From the NCBI RefSeq assembly GCF_016765635.1, contig NZ_JAESVD010000002.1:496001-560000 (forward strand): a stretch of DNA of 64,000 bases, read 5' to 3'. Position 1 is the stretch's first letter. The number at the start of each line of letters is the position of its first letter. The position numbers were made by a program, and so were the translations under genes. Shown here in pieces: positions 25,002-35,123 of this stretch. Below the pieces are notes generated by a model. The model ran no database searches and was not told where the DNA came from. It saw only the letters and a program-made list of their open reading frames with translations. This DNA comes from Shewanella schlegeliana (GTDB lineage Bacteria > Pseudomonadota > Gammaproteobacteria > Enterobacterales > Shewanellaceae).

Positions 25002-27531
25002 CCTAGCGGTACAGCAGCTGTGGCTTACGATGCGCTTAAGCCTGAGCGTTTTTGCACGTCACTATTTGAAGTCACCTCTGCAAGCAGGTGGGATTCTCGT
25101 TGGCATCATACTCGCGGTCACCCTATTAATCGGCGTGAGAGCCACCAATGAAAACGCCGTGCGCAGTTACTCCGAAGCAACCGAGCTACTAAGCCAAAGA
25201 GCACAGTTACTACTCACTCCACTAAGCGGCAGTAAGTCCCTCGATGAATCGGTTTATTTTACCCTAAGGCAGGCTGGAATCGATCGGGCCTTAGCGGTGT
25301 TAACGGACACTGTCACCGATGACACAGGTCAACGCTGGGACATTCAAGCTAGCGATCTGGTAGCAGCGCTGTCGATACAGAGCCAACACCAAAGTCAAGG
25401 TCAGGGCAGCGTAGAGCAAGAGAAGTTGTCGCTACTGTCGGCCAACATCCCCCTCGCAAAGTTACTATCGGGGGCCCCCTTTATATTGATGAGTGAAAGC
25501 TTTAGTGCACAAGTCGCCCCTCAAGGCACTATGACGCTTAATGGCACTCAGTTAGATGTTATTAGCTTAGAGGATGAGCTTGGGCTAGGTAATGCCATCT
25601 TAATGGATATTTCACTCGGACAACGCTTGTTAAACCGCACGGGAGAGCTCAGCTATATCGCATTATTTGGTCAAGCAGAGACGCTAACTAAAGCGGTTAA
25701 TCAGGCCTTTAATGAGCAAAGCACTCAGTATTTTAATTTTACCCCTCAAGATGATGGTGAAGGCCTGACAAGCCTCACTCGCAGCTTTCACCTAAACCTT
25801 AGCGCCATGAGTCTACTGGCATTTGTTGTTGGGCTATTTATCGCTTATAACGGCGTGCGTTACAGTCTACTCAAACGCCAAAAGCTGTTAGTACAGCTTC
25901 AGCAGCAGGGAGTCCCACAGCAAGCACTGCTGCTAGCACTACTATTAGAGCTATTTACTCTAGTGCTTATCGGCTCCCTACTCGGCTTTATTCTCGGGTT
26001 ACAGCTGAGTCATTGGCTACAGCCTATGATTGCACTCACCTTAGAGCAACTGTACGGCGCGAGACTTATGCCAGGGCTCTGGCAATGGAGCTGGCTATAT
26101 CAGGCCATTGGCCTCACTTTTTTGGCAGCCCTACTCGCCTGTTATCCATTATTTAATCATCTCGCCAAACAAGCTTTAGCACGTAGTGCCAGTCGATTCG
26201 AACAGCAGAGCCATGGACGAAAACAGCAACGAAAACTCTTTATCATCGCGCTAATACTGCTCGCTTTTGCGGCAGTACTGTTTCCCCTGACACAAGATTA
26301 TCAACACAGCTTAGCCCTGTTAAGCCTAGTCACCCTCGCCATCCCTTTACTACTGCCCTTAGTGTTACAAACGGGTTTATCACTCGTTGAGAGAGTGACT
26401 CCGCCAGGCTTATGGCGATATGGTGTCGCCGAGAGCAAAGAGCTTATTGCCCCGCTTTCTCTTGCCATGATGGCTATGCTATTGGCTCTGACAGCCAACA
26501 TATCAATGAATACCCTCGTCGGTAGTTTTGAAATTACCTTAAAGCAGTGGCTCGATGACAGACTCTATGCCGATCTGTATATCCGTCCCCCCAATGACAA
26601 AATGCTCGAGACTCAACTCTTACTGGCAAGCTTGCCCAATGTCAGTGCTATTTATGGTCAGTGGCTACACACGAGCCATTATCAAAACGCGACCGTGAGT
26701 TTAATGACCCGTGATGATCACTCCCTACGTAACAGCAACCAGATAAAGGCACAATCAGACAACCACTGGCAAGCGCTCTTCAATGGGGAGGTGTTGATGA
26801 TCAGTGAGCCGATGGCGATCAAGTACCAACTCAATGTTGGCGATAGCCTCACTCTTGCCGAATTTGAAAAAGTCTCTCTGCCACCTATGACTATTGGGGC
26901 GATTTTCTATGATTACGGTAATCCTACCGGACAGATCATCGTCAGCCAAAAAACATGGGAACAGCTAAATTTACCCATACAACCTACCAGCATTGCGGCA
27001 GATTACATTGGTGAGATAAGCGAACTCGAATCGATATTGCAGACACAAGTCTCACTGTCTGCGGCACAGTTGTATAACCAAAGTAAAATCAAACAACGTG
27101 CGATGCAGATCTTCAAACGCACCTTCTCCATCACTTTGGTGCTCAATAGCTTAACCTTACTGGTTGCCGCAATAGGCTTGTTTAGCGGCTGTTTGATGCT
27201 CACCCAAGCAAGGCAAGCTCCTCTTGCCAGACTCTATGCACTAGGAGTGAGTCGCAGCCAACTACGAGCTCTAGTTTCGGGACAGATGCTGTTGATAGTT
27301 CTCTTTACCTGCCTACTTGCCCTACCTACTGGCGCCTTACTGGGTTATCTACTGATAAATAAGGTTACCTTGCAAGCCTTTGGCTGGAGTATCGCTATGG
27401 TTTGGGACTGGCAGGCTTATTTCAGAGTACTGATGGTCGCGATGCTTGTCAGCGCCGTAGCGGTGATCTTGCCACTGCTGTGGCAGACACGCCGCCCTTT
27501 AATCAGCAGTTTGCAGAAGGAGGTCCTATGA
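24982..27531 (+). CDS. FtsX-type ABC permease (AttF/AttG-like, both modules in one chain)
   Basis: An 849-residue membrane protein with an N-terminal helix (near 35-55), a periplasmic domain, a helix bundle (about 265-420), two further helices (about 430-465), another periplasmic domain, and a final three-helix bundle (about 715-840). This is the duplicated FtsX/MacB layout with both halves in one protein. The last bundle ends in basic residues (LLWQTRRPLISSLQKEV). The ATG at 24982 overlaps the ATPase gene; an in-frame TTG at 24976 is an alternative. Its TGA overlaps the ATG of the next gene. It should form a complex with the ATPase in the inner membrane. Confidence 0.85.
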   Translation: MVRSLSSLAVQQLWLTMRLSLSVFARHYLKSPLQAGGILVGIILAVTLLIGVRATNENAVRSYSEATELLSQRAQLLLTPLSGSKSLDESVYFTLRQAGIDRALAVLTDTVTDDTGQRWDIQASDLVAALSIQSQHQSQGQGSVEQEKLSLLSANIPLAKLLSGAPFILMSESFSAQVAPQGTMTLNGTQLDVISLEDELGLGNAILMDISLGQRLLNRTGELSYIALFGQAETLTKAVNQAFNEQSTQYFNFTPQDDGEGLTSLTRSFHLNLSAMSLLAFVVGLFIAYNGVRYSLLKRQKLLVQLQQQGVPQQALLLALLLELFTLVLIGSLLGFILGLQLSHWLQPMIALTLEQLYGARLMPGLWQWSWLYQAIGLTFLAALLACYPLFNHLAKQALARSASRFEQQSHGRKQQRKLFIIALILLAFAAVLFPLTQDYQHSLALLSLVTLAIPLLLPLVLQTGLSLVERVTPPGLWRYGVAESKELIAPLSLAMMAMLLALTANISMNTLVGSFEITLKQWLDDRLYADLYIRPPNDKMLETQLLLASLPNVSAIYGQWLHTSHYQNATVSLMTRDDHSLRNSNQIKAQSDNHWQALFNGEVLMISEPMAIKYQLNVGDSLTLAEFEKVSLPPMTIGAIFYDYGNPTGQIIVSQKTWEQLNLPIQPTSIAADYIGEISELESILQTQVSLSAAQLYNQSKIKQRAMQIFKRTFSITLVLNSLTLLVAAIGLFSGCLMLTQARQAPLARLYALGVSRSQLRALVSGQMLLIVLFTCLLALPTGALLGYLLINKVTLQAFGWSIAMVWDWQAYFRVLMVAMLVSAVAVILPLLWQTRRPLISSLQKEVL

Positions 27532-28673
27532 GGCCGTTAATCTGGGGGCTCGTTTTGACCCTTTCGCTCGGAGGCTGCTTTTTTGATGACTCCAGTTCGG
27601 ACACAAAGCAAGGAATGGGGCAACTGCTCGATGGCAATACTCAGGGGTACGCAGCGGTCGTCCCCGGAAAACAACTGTCATTTCCTGCAGACCACCAAGC
27701 CCACGACGACTTTCGGCAGGAGTGGTGGTATCTCACAGCCAATCTAGAAACTGAAACAGGAGAGCAACTCGGCCTGCAGTGGACCCAGTTTCGTATCGCA
27801 CTGGCTCCGCCGACAACAGCTACAGAGCAAAAATCAGCGCTGGAACTAGAACTGGAATTAGACCCAGATAATGCTCAAGAGTCGGCTTGGAAAACTGAGC
27901 AGCTTTATATGTCCCATACGGCTGTCACCACTAAGAATCAGCACCTTGCCACGGAGAAGTGGTCCCGAGGCCATCCCCACTTTGCCGGTACTCAAATAAG
28001 CCCACTCACCATTAAGCAAGATAGCTGGCAGTGGCGTAGTGATGATAACCAACTATTTCCTGCGACTCTATTCGTTACCAGCAACAGTTTTAGCTACCAG
28101 CTCAAACTCGATAGTCAGGCGCCCTTTCAACTACAGGGAGATAACGGCTATAGCCAGAAAAATGCCAGCGGTACTGTGGCCAGTTATTACTACAGTCAGC
28201 CTTTTATCAAGGTCAACGGCACAATCGAGCTCGATGGAAAGAGTATTAGAGTCAGCGGTGAGGGTTGGCTTGATAGAGAGTGGAGTTCGCAGTTTCTGGC
28301 CAAAACTCAGCAGGGCTGGGATTGGTTCGCCTTAAGACTCGATGACGGTTCGACACTGATGCTTTTTCAGCTAAGACAGAACCAGAGTAATAAGCAACAT
28401 TTCTATAGCGGCAGACGCATGTACCGTGATGGTCGCGGATATAATATTGCAAGTAAAGAGATCTCTATGACCCCCACGGCCTGGCAGCAGACCCCATCGG
28501 GACGCTACCCGGTAAGCTGGCAGATTGCCATCCCCTCCGAAAACATCCAACTCACGACTCAGGCTCTCAATGTTGATTCAAGCATGCCGCTGTCTATCCC
28601 CTATTGGGAGGGACCTATTAAAATTAATGGTAGTCATAATGGTTTAGGTTATATGGAACTCACTGGTTATTAA
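27528..28673 (+). CDS. Lipocalin-like/AttH family lipoprotein
   Basis: A 381-residue protein with a lipoprotein signal ending LTLSLGGC, so the mature N-terminus is a lipidated Cys. The body has the AttH/CrtC-like pattern: FPADHQAHDDFRQEWWYLT near the N-terminus, GEGWLDREWSSQ with WDWFALRLDDGSTLM near 260-290, and IPYWEGPI close to the end. Such proteins have two lipocalin-like beta-barrel halves; CrtC hydrates carotenoids, but AttH-type members have no known reaction. Translation is coupled to the permease (ATGA) with a strong AAGGAGG. A role in handling a hydrophobic ligand with the ABC proteins is an inference. Confidence 0.85.
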   Translation: MRPLIWGLVLTLSLGGCFFDDSSSDTKQGMGQLLDGNTQGYAAVVPGKQLSFPADHQAHDDFRQEWWYLTANLETETGEQLGLQWTQFRIALAPPTTATEQKSALELELELDPDNAQESAWKTEQLYMSHTAVTTKNQHLATEKWSRGHPHFAGTQISPLTIKQDSWQWRSDDNQLFPATLFVTSNSFSYQLKLDSQAPFQLQGDNGYSQKNASGTVASYYYSQPFIKVNGTIELDGKSIRVSGEGWLDREWSSQFLAKTQQGWDWFALRLDDGSTLMLFQLRQNQSNKQHFYSGRRMYRDGRGYNIASKEISMTPTAWQQTPSGRYPVSWQIAIPSENIQLTTQALNVDSSMPLSIPYWEGPIKINGSHNGLGYMELTGY

Positions 28674-28862
28674 ACAAAACTTAATAATGCATTCACCAAT
28701 TTATTGTTATATTCTCAAACTTGTTACACCTGCAAAACAAGTGCAAATAAAAATTATTATCAATAACTAAACTCCTGAATATCCAACCTTTTTAATGTAG
28801 CGCAAGCTAACATTTCGAATGGGTGAAATTCAAACAACACCCCCACTGTTTATTGATAAATA

Positions 28863-28878
28863 TGTGAATCAGATCACC
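28863..28878 (+). promoter_or_regulatory. Candidate CRP site upstream of napDAGHB
   Basis: TGTGA-ATCAGA-TCACC matches the CRP consensus TGTGA-N6-TCACA in nine of ten core bases. It lies 155-170 bases before the napD start. CRP is known to activate anaerobic respiration genes, including nitrate reduction, in Shewanella. Confidence 0.7.
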
Positions 28879-28914
28879 GTGAAAAAGTTGATCTTGCTCT
28901 ACAAAAACTACCAA

Positions 28915-28930
28915 TACCCCTTGCGAGGTA
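28915..28930 (+). promoter_or_regulatory. Candidate NarP 7-2-7 site upstream of napDAGHB
   Basis: TACCCCT-TG-CGAGGTA is a pair of inverted heptamers in the 7-2-7 arrangement used by NarP, with five of seven arm positions symmetric. Its centre is 52 bp from the CRP site centre. NarQ-NarP control of nap is established in Shewanella. Confidence 0.6.
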
Positions 28931-29032
28931 TACCCACAGTTTCTGTGAGGTCTAGACTCGAGATAAACCTTGGTAGAGAACATCGGCATAACCCATTTAG
29001 GTGAGTTAGCCAAATCATTAAAAGGTAGAAAG

Positions 29033-29308
29033 ATGAGCCAAGAATTTCATATTACCAGCCTAGTCGTGCATGCCGCACCGGGTGCTGTGACTGAAATTAA
29101 GAATAAAATATCAGCTCTTGAAGGCACAGAAATCCATGCCGTTACCGATGAAGGCAAATTTGTCGTCACCATCGAAGGTGACACACAGGGTGCCATTCTC
29201 AATAGCGTAGAAGCGATTAACGCCTTAGAAGGCGTATTAAATAGCAGTCTAATTTATCATCAAGTCGATCCAGTAGAAGAAAAGAGTGAGGAACACCATG
29301 AGCATTAG
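29033..29308 (+). CDS. napD: NapA chaperone NapD
   Basis: A 91-residue cytoplasmic protein starting [20 protein letters not shown], with the ferredoxin-like NapD fold ([20 protein letters not shown], then [15 protein letters not shown]). NapD binds the twin-arginine signal of NapA and holds it back until the molybdenum cofactor is inserted. The ATG at 29033 has GGTAGAAAG upstream; a longer frame to 28970 is not supported. It ends in a Glu/His-rich tail and overlaps napA by 11 bases. First gene of the operon, behind the CRP and NarP sites. Confidence 0.93.
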   Translation: MSQEFHITSLVVHAAPGAVTEIKNKISALEGTEIHAVTDEGKFVVTIEGDTQGAILNSVEAINALEGVLNSSLIYHQVDPVEEKSEEHHEH

Positions 29309-31778
29309 CCGTCGCGAGTTTCTAAAAGCCAACGCCGCCGTTGCAGCTGCAACAGCCGTAGGTGCGACTCTGCCAGTTAAGATAGTTGAAGCTGCAGAGC
29401 AAAAAGATAACATCAAGTGGGACAAAGCACCTTGCCGTTTTTGTGGCGTAGGTTGTAGTGTTCTCGTGGGCACAGATAATGGCAAAGTTGTCGCCACTAA
29501 AGGTGACCCAGAAAGCCCTGTGAACAAAGGCCTTAACTGTATTAAAGGCTACTTCCTTTCTAAAATCATGTACGGTAAGGATCGTCTAACTACGCCGCTT
29601 TTGCGTATGAAAGATGGCCAATATGATAAAGAAGGCGAATTTACCCCAATCAGCTGGGATAGCGCATTCGATATCATGGCTGACAAGTGGAAAGACACTC
29701 TTAAGACTAAAGGCCCAACTGCGGTTGGTATGTTTGGTTCAGGCCAGTGGACAGTTTGGGAAGGCTACGCCGCATCTAAACTACACAAGGCAGGCTTCCT
29801 AACTAACAACATCGATCCTAACGCACGTCACTGCATGGCATCGGCTGTTGCAGGCTTTATGCGTACCTTCGGTATCGATGAACCAATGGGTTGTTACGAT
29901 GACTTAGAGGCTGCCGACCAGTTCGTACTTTGGGGCGCCAACATGGCAGAGATGCACCCAATTCTTTGGGCTCGTCTATCAGATCGCCGCCTAAGCAGCC
30001 CAACGAGTCGCGTACACGTACTGTCGACCTTTGAAAACCGTAGCTTCGACTTAGCCGACAACGCGATGGTATTCCGTCCACAGTCTGACCTAGTTATTCT
30101 TAACTACATTGCTAACTACATCATTCAAAACGATGCAGTGAACAAAGACTTTGTTAACAAGCACACTAAGTTTGCACTGGGTACTACCGATATCGGTTAC
30201 GGTCTACGTCCAGATCATCCACTAGAGATTAAAGCGAAGAACCCTGGCAACGGTAAGTCTAAGCCAATCAGCTTCGACGAGTACGCTAAGTTCGTTAGCT
30301 CTTACACGCTAGAATATGCCGCTGAGATGAGTGGCGTTGAACCAGAAAAGCTAGAGCTTATGGCTAAAGCCTATGCCGATCCAAACGTGAAGATGATGAG
30401 CTTGTGGACCATGGGCATCAACCAGCACACTCGTGGTGTTTGGGCCAACAACATGCTTTACAACATTCACTTGTTAACCGGCAAAATTGCGACTCCAGGC
30501 AACAGCCCGTTCTCACTAACGGGTCAGCCATCAGCTTGTGGTACGGCACGTGAAGTCGGTACGTTCGCACACCGTCTACCTGCTGACATGGTTGTTGCGA
30601 ATCCTAAGCACCGTGAGATCACCGAGAAGCTATGGCAAGTTCCTGCAGGCACGATTCCGCCAAAGCCTGGTTTCCACGCGGTACTGCAGAGCCGCATGCT
30701 TAAAGATGGCAAGCTGAACTGTTACTGGACTATGTGTACCAATAACATGCAAGCCGGTCCAAACATCAACGATGAAATGTATCCAGGTTTCCGTAACCCA
30801 GAAAACTTCATCGTGGTATCGGATCCATACCCAACAGTAACGGCTATGGCTGCTGACTTGATTCTACCAACGGCGATGTGGGTAGAAAAAGAAGGTGCTT
30901 ATGGTAACGCTGAGCGTCGTACTCACATGTGGCACCAGCAAGTTAAAGCACCAGAAGGCGCTAAGTCTGACTTGTGGCAGCTAATGGAGTTCTCTAAGCG
31001 CTTTAAAGTTTCAGAAGTATGGCCTGCCGAGCTTATTGCTAAGCAACCTGAACTTGCTGATAAGACATTGTTTGACGTGCTTTATGCTAACGGTGTTGTC
31101 GACAAGTTCCCTGCGTCTGAGTGTAAAGGCCAATACAACGATGAAGCCGATGCATTTGGTTTCTACGTTCAAAAGGGACTATTCGAAGAGTACGCTCAGT
31201 TTGGTCGCGGCCATGCCCACGATTTAGCGGACTTCGATACTTACCATGAGACCCGCGGCCTTCGCTGGCCTGTAGTTGATGGTAAAGAAACCCTACGTCG
31301 TTTCTCTAAGGGTGACCCTTATGTGAAGGGCGATAAAGAGTTTGATTTCTACGGTAAGCCAGACGGTAAGGCAGTAATTTTTGCCCTGCCATTTGAGCCA
31401 GCAGCAGAAGAGCCAAACGAAGAATACGATCTATGGTTATCAACTGGCCGTGTACTTGAGCATTGGCATACAGGTTCGATGACAGCTCGCGTTCCTGAGC
31501 TATATCGCGCCTATCCAGATGCACAGATCTTTATGCATCCAGAAGACGCTAAAGCCCGTGGTCTTAAGCGTGGCGATGAAGTGATCGTTGCCTCACCTCG
31601 CGGTGAAGTGAAGACCCGTGTCGAAACTAAAGGCCGGAACAAACCGCCAAGAGGCGTGGCATTTATGCCATTCTTCGATGCGCGCCAACTGGTCAACAAG
31701 TTAATACTTGATGCGACAGATCCTCTGTCAAAAGAGACAGACTTTAAGAAGTGTCCAGTTAAAGTGATGAAAGCATAA
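29298..31778 (+). CDS. napA: Periplasmic nitrate reductase catalytic subunit
   Basis: An 826-residue molybdoenzyme that reduces nitrate to nitrite in the periplasm. It has a twin-arginine signal (SRREFLK, residues 4-10), one 4Fe-4S cluster (C46, C49, C53 and C81) and the molybdenum ligand C179 in NARHCMAS, which marks it as NapA rather than the Asp-ligated NarG. The C-terminal MGD-binding domain (about 700-826) contains [16 protein letters not shown]. The start is the ATG at 29298 within the napD end; length is normal. It needs NapD for maturation and receives electrons from NapB. Confidence 0.97.
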   Translation: MSISRREFLKANAAVAAATAVGATLPVKIVEAAEQKDNIKWDKAPCRFCGVGCSVLVGTDNGKVVATKGDPESPVNKGLNCIKGYFLSKIMYGKDRLTTPLLRMKDGQYDKEGEFTPISWDSAFDIMADKWKDTLKTKGPTAVGMFGSGQWTVWEGYAASKLHKAGFLTNNIDPNARHCMASAVAGFMRTFGIDEPMGCYDDLEAADQFVLWGANMAEMHPILWARLSDRRLSSPTSRVHVLSTFENRSFDLADNAMVFRPQSDLVILNYIANYIIQNDAVNKDFVNKHTKFALGTTDIGYGLRPDHPLEIKAKNPGNGKSKPISFDEYAKFVSSYTLEYAAEMSGVEPEKLELMAKAYADPNVKMMSLWTMGINQHTRGVWANNMLYNIHLLTGKIATPGNSPFSLTGQPSACGTAREVGTFAHRLPADMVVANPKHREITEKLWQVPAGTIPPKPGFHAVLQSRMLKDGKLNCYWTMCTNNMQAGPNINDEMYPGFRNPENFIVVSDPYPTVTAMAADLILPTAMWVEKEGAYGNAERRTHMWHQQVKAPEGAKSDLWQLMEFSKRFKVSEVWPAELIAKQPELADKTLFDVLYANGVVDKFPASECKGQYNDEADAFGFYVQKGLFEEYAQFGRGHAHDLADFDTYHETRGLRWPVVDGKETLRRFSKGDPYVKGDKEFDFYGKPDGKAVIFALPFEPAAEEPNEEYDLWLSTGRVLEHWHTGSMTARVPELYRAYPDAQIFMHPEDAKARGLKRGDEVIVASPRGEVKTRVETKGRNKPPRGVAFMPFFDARQLVNKLILDATDPLSKETDFKKCPVKVMKA

Positions 31779-31838
31779 GCTTTTCACTAACAAACTTAAC
31801 TTTAATCGCTTAAGCAAAAGCGGAGAAAACTAAAGCAA

Positions 31839-32573
31839 ATGAGTACGGTCAATCAAAGTAAGTTCGCAGCCAAAGGCGTTAATCGCCGTCAGTTTTTAGC
31901 CACATCGGCTAAAGCGGGCTGTGCAATGGGCTTGCTAGGGATGGGATTAACTGCGGTTGCTAAGCAATCTAGTCAGTTAGACCCGCTCGCGATAAGACCG
32001 CCAGGTGCGTTAAGTGAAGCAGATTTTCTCTCGGCCTGTGTACGCTGCGGTTTATGCGTAGAAGCCTGCCCATACGACACCCTTAAACTGGCTCGCTGGT
32101 TTGACGGGGCGCCAACGGGCACGCCCTACTTTACCGCACGCAAAATACCTTGCGAGATGTGTGAAGATATCCCCTGTGTAAAAGCCTGCCCATCGGGTTC
32201 GCTGGATCATGAATTAACGGATATTGAAGACTCTAAAATGGGTATTGCGGTACTGATCGATGAGAAAAACTGCCTCAACTTTAAAGGGTTGAGATGTGAT
32301 GTTTGTTACCGGGTCTGCCCGCTAATCGACGATGCTATCACCCTAGAGATGCAGCACAATGAACGTAGCGGTCACCACGCGATGTTCCTGCCGACAGTTA
32401 ACAGCGACAGCTGCACTGGCTGCGGGAAATGTGAACACGTGTGTGTATTAGAAGAGCCTGCGATCAAGGTGTTACCAACTCATATTGCTTTAGGTAAAAC
32501 GGCTTCACACGATACCTATATCAACACCGAAGAGACCACGCTTGAGATGTTAAACAAGGGGCTTGAGTTATGA
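31839..32573 (+). CDS. napG: Ferredoxin-type protein NapG (MauM/NapG family)
   Basis: A 244-residue iron-sulfur protein with a twin-arginine signal ([11 protein letters not shown], residues 15-25) and four 4Fe-4S motifs: [26 protein letters not shown], a split third motif ending CDVCYRVCP, and [11 protein letters not shown]. It sits on the periplasmic side and, with NapH, forms a quinol dehydrogenase branch that feeds the nitrate reductase. It overlaps napH by four bases. In nap operons without napC, as here, NapGH and CymA are the candidate electron donors. Confidence 0.93.
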   Translation: MSTVNQSKFAAKGVNRRQFLATSAKAGCAMGLLGMGLTAVAKQSSQLDPLAIRPPGALSEADFLSACVRCGLCVEACPYDTLKLARWFDGAPTGTPYFTARKIPCEMCEDIPCVKACPSGSLDHELTDIEDSKMGIAVLIDEKNCLNFKGLRCDVCYRVCPLIDDAITLEMQHNERSGHHAMFLPTVNSDSCTGCGKCEHVCVLEEPAIKVLPTHIALGKTASHDTYINTEETTLEMLNKGLEL

Positions 32574-33463
32574 GCCAGACACTAAAGCAAAAACCGACAA
32601 CACATGGCTTTGCTAAAGCGGCAATTAAAGAGCTTGGATGGTGGCGTGCCCACAAATTCCTATTTCTTCGTCGCCTAAGCCAAGTCTGTGTCTTTGCATT
32701 GTTTGCCATTAGCCCTTTCATCGCAAGCTGGGCTGGCGTCTGGCTGCTTAAAGGCAACCTCTCTGCCAGTGAACTCTTCGGCGTTGTGCCATTGTCAGAT
32801 CCACTTGCGACCTTGCAAGTGTTGATGACAGGCCATCTACCCGAGCTGAGCTTGATTCTCGGCGCCGTTATTATTGTGCTGCTATATGCAGTACTTGGCG
32901 GCCGAGTATTTTGCAGTTGGGTCTGTCCCGTGAATATGGTGACAGATCTTGCTAGCTGGTTACGACGTAAAATGAACTTGCCTCGCACTGCCGAGATGCC
33001 AAGGAACTTACGTTACTACCTACTAGCACTTGTGCTCATACTCCCTGTGCTAACAGGCATGACAGTCTGGGAATGGCTTAACCCCGTTCCTATATTGTAC
33101 CGTGCCGTACTGTTTGGCGCTGGCAGTGGTTTATGGATCTTGGCCGCTATCTTCTTACTTGACTTGTTTATCAGTGAGAGAGCATGGTGCGGACACCTGT
33201 GCCCAACGGGTGCACTCTTTGGCCTTATCGGCAAAGTGAGTCCAGTAAAAGTATCAGCCGTAAACGCAAAAGATTGCGACAACTGTATGGATTGTTTTGT
33301 GGTTTGCCCTGAAAGACAGGTATTAAAACCTGCACTCAAAGGCAAGCAACCTATGATAACCGACAGTGACTGTACTCAATGCGGCCGTTGTATCGACGTT
33401 TGCGCCCAACGCGTTTTCCAGTATCAAAATCGAATTGCCCTAAAGGCGGAGAACAACCAATGA
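32570..33463 (+). CDS. napH: Quinol dehydrogenase membrane component NapH
   Basis: A 297-residue inner-membrane iron-sulfur protein with four transmembrane helices (about 35-60, 78-105, 145-165, 178-205), two conserved Cys-Pro loops (CSWVCPVN and CGHLCPTG) and two C-terminal cytoplasmic 4Fe-4S motifs ([12 protein letters not shown] and [11 protein letters not shown]). It oxidises quinol, with menaquinol or ubiquinol possible, and passes electrons to NapG. Start and stop overlap napG and napB (ATGA), so the three are translationally coupled. Confidence 0.93.
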   Translation: MSQTLKQKPTTHGFAKAAIKELGWWRAHKFLFLRRLSQVCVFALFAISPFIASWAGVWLLKGNLSASELFGVVPLSDPLATLQVLMTGHLPELSLILGAVIIVLLYAVLGGRVFCSWVCPVNMVTDLASWLRRKMNLPRTAEMPRNLRYYLLALVLILPVLTGMTVWEWLNPVPILYRAVLFGAGSGLWILAAIFLLDLFISERAWCGHLCPTGALFGLIGKVSPVKVSAVNAKDCDNCMDCFVVCPERQVLKPALKGKQPMITDSDCTQCGRCIDVCAQRVFQYQNRIALKAENNQ

Positions 33464-33885
33464 AAAAAGTACTCACCTTAGCTGCGCTAGTGATGGCGCT
33501 TAGTGCTTGCTCTGGTCAGCAAGCAAACACTCAAGCCGAACCAGTAAACATCAGTTCACTCGGTAAGTCTGAGATCACCGATATTCGTGCAGCCGATCCT
33601 GCACCGCTTTATCCAAAGCGCGGTAAGTCTATCGAGCGTACCTTCGTACACCAGCCACCGATGATCCCGCACAAAGCGGAGTATCCAATCACGCTAAAGA
33701 AAAACGGCTGTATTAGCTGTCATAGCCCTGCTAAAGCTAAGCGTATGAAAGCGACTGCAATTGATCCTTCTCATATGTTAGCCAATGGCAAGCTAAACAA
33801 CGAGTACTACAACTGTACTCAGTGCCATACGCCACAAGCGGAAAACAAGCAGCAGTTAGTCGAAAACGACTTCTCTGTTCAGTAA
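33460..33885 (+). CDS. napB: Nitrate reductase dihaem cytochrome c subunit NapB
   Basis: A 141-residue small subunit with two haem c motifs, CISCH (84-88) and CTQCH (119-123), and the conserved histidines of NapB in TFVHQPPMIPH and DPSHM. It passes electrons to NapA in the periplasm. The signal region ([17 protein letters not shown]) ends in LSAC at 14-17, a good lipobox, so the mature protein may be lipid-anchored; classical NapB is soluble. The ATG at 33460 overlaps the napH stop. Last gene of the operon, followed by a strong terminator. Confidence 0.94.
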   Translation: MKKVLTLAALVMALSACSGQQANTQAEPVNISSLGKSEITDIRAADPAPLYPKRGKSIERTFVHQPPMIPHKAEYPITLKKNGCISCHSPAKAKRMKATAIDPSHMLANGKLNNEYYNCTQCHTPQAENKQQLVENDFSVQ

Positions 33886-33908
33886 GCTTTAGCTAGCTTT
33901 AAATCATT

Positions 33909-33942
33909 AAAAACCACCTCTATTGAGGTGGTTTTTATTTTA
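33909..33942 (+). terminator. Terminator of napDAGHB
   Basis: Twelve-base-pair stem AAAAACCACCTC/GAGGTGGTTTTT with loop TATT, followed by ATTTTAT. It lies 24 bases after the napB stop. Confidence 0.92.
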
Positions 33943-33957
33943 TTCACTCAGAGATAA

Positions 33958-34080
33958 TTATTCCAAAGGCTCTAACAGCCCTTCACGTGCAGGTACTTAG
34001 GATCGATATTGAGCTCATCAGACAGCGCTTGATACTTTTCCCGAGACTTTCTAACCATTGCATAGGTGTAAACTATCTCC
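33958..34080 (-). pseudogene. Remnant of a duplicated universal stress protein gene
   Basis: Directly downstream of the UspE-like gene, the minus strand encodes EIVYTYAMVRKSREKYQAL and DELNIDPK, matching EIVDTHAMVREARAKHQAL and DKLNIDPK of the intact protein. This is joined, out of frame, to VPAREGLLEPLE plus stop, which matches the intact C-terminus VPAREGVLQPLGDS. So a second copy existed and has lost its 5' half and an internal segment of about 70 codons. A repeated AACTATCTCCTA marks the boundary with the intact gene. Confidence 0.85.
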
Positions 34081-34082
34081 TA

Positions 34083-34967
34083 TCAACTATCTCCTAGAGG
34101 CTGCAATACCCCCTCGCGTGCAGGCACTACTAATACATTACTGCGAATACGGCTGAGTATCGATTCTGCCATATTGCCGACCACAAAAGCGTAGACTCCT
34201 TGACGCTGCACAGCACCCAGCACTAAGTAGCGCACCCTATGCTTACAAGCTAATTGATAGATACACAGATCGGGTTCGCCTACAGTAATATGAATACACT
34301 TAGGGTCGATATTAAGTTTATCAAACAAGGCTTGATGCTTGGCTCTCGCCTCTCTCACCATGGCGTGGGTATCGACGATCTCCATATCATGGATCACCTG
34401 AGGCAATCGGATAACAAATGCAAGGTGTAGCTCGCATCCCGCTGCATCAGCCAATGCAACAGCTTGGCGAATAACGGCATGATTTAATTGCTGCTTTATA
34501 GTTTTAGTACTATCAAGATCTAATGCCATCATTACAGCATTATTCTTCTTTACCGGATGATCGGTTAGCAGCATTAATGGTACTCGGGTATGACGGATTA
34601 GGTTCCAGTCTACAGGTAGGTAATGGTCGGCATGATGCACTGCTTTCACAATAAGATCGAAGCCATGGCGACCTGAATGATGACAAGCATGCTCATAAAG
34701 ATCTTTGCTCCATACACTGTGGATTGGTGTATCGGCGGCATCAATACTCTCTAACTCTCGTTCAATCTTAGCCATGCGTTGCTTCATGACATGCTTTTGC
34801 GCAACAGCAACAAACTTGGGGTTGTAATATTCGGCATTACCAAAGTATTCAAAACTATAAGCAAATACTTCGGCGCGCTTACCTAACATTCTGGCAAGCT
34901 CCACCCCTGCCGATATTGCATCGACATGGGCCTCTTCTCTCTGGGAAATAATGAATACTTTGTCCAT
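34083..34967 (-). CDS. Tandem-domain universal stress protein, UspE-like
   Basis: A 294-residue cytoplasmic protein made of two UspA folds (about 1-140 and 145-290). Domain 1 begins MDKVFIISQREEAHVDAISA; domain 2 begins with NAVMMALDLDST and ends with LVLGAVQRQGVYAFVVGNMA, ESILSRIRSNVLVV, where the nucleotide-binding GxxxxG-like pattern is only partly kept. UspE-type proteins help cells survive stress and in E. coli affect motility and adhesion. I start at the ATG at 34967 (GGAG seven bases upstream); a GTG immediately before is in frame. A decayed partial duplicate follows. Confidence 0.85.
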   Translation of the reverse strand: MDKVFIISQREEAHVDAISAGVELARMLGKRAEVFAYSFEYFGNAEYYNPKFVAVAQKHVMKQRMAKIERELESIDAADTPIHSVWSKDLYEHACHHSGRHGFDLIVKAVHHADHYLPVDWNLIRHTRVPLMLLTDHPVKKNNAVMMALDLDSTKTIKQQLNHAVIRQAVALADAAGCELHLAFVIRLPQVIHDMEIVDTHAMVREARAKHQALFDKLNIDPKCIHITVGEPDLCIYQLACKHRVRYLVLGAVQRQGVYAFVVGNMAESILSRIRSNVLVVPAREGVLQPLGDS

Positions 34968-35072
34968 CACGGTCTCCGCTTACTATACCCTAATCCTAGC
35001 TTAGACAAGTTTGGCCTTAAGTGCAGTTAAACCGACAGGATTAATGATCCGGATCAAGACTGTATAGATAAC

Positions 35073-35100
35073 AAAAAAGCCATCAAACGATGGCTTTTTT
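35073..35100 (-). terminator. Terminator between the lipoprotein gene and the stress protein gene
   Basis: Symmetric hairpin AAAAAAGCCATC-AAAC-GATGGCTTTTTT. It ends the leftward lipoprotein transcript 24 bases past its stop, and could also work rightward. Confidence 0.9.
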
Positions 35101-35123
35101 ACGAGTGTAATCATTAGACTAAA

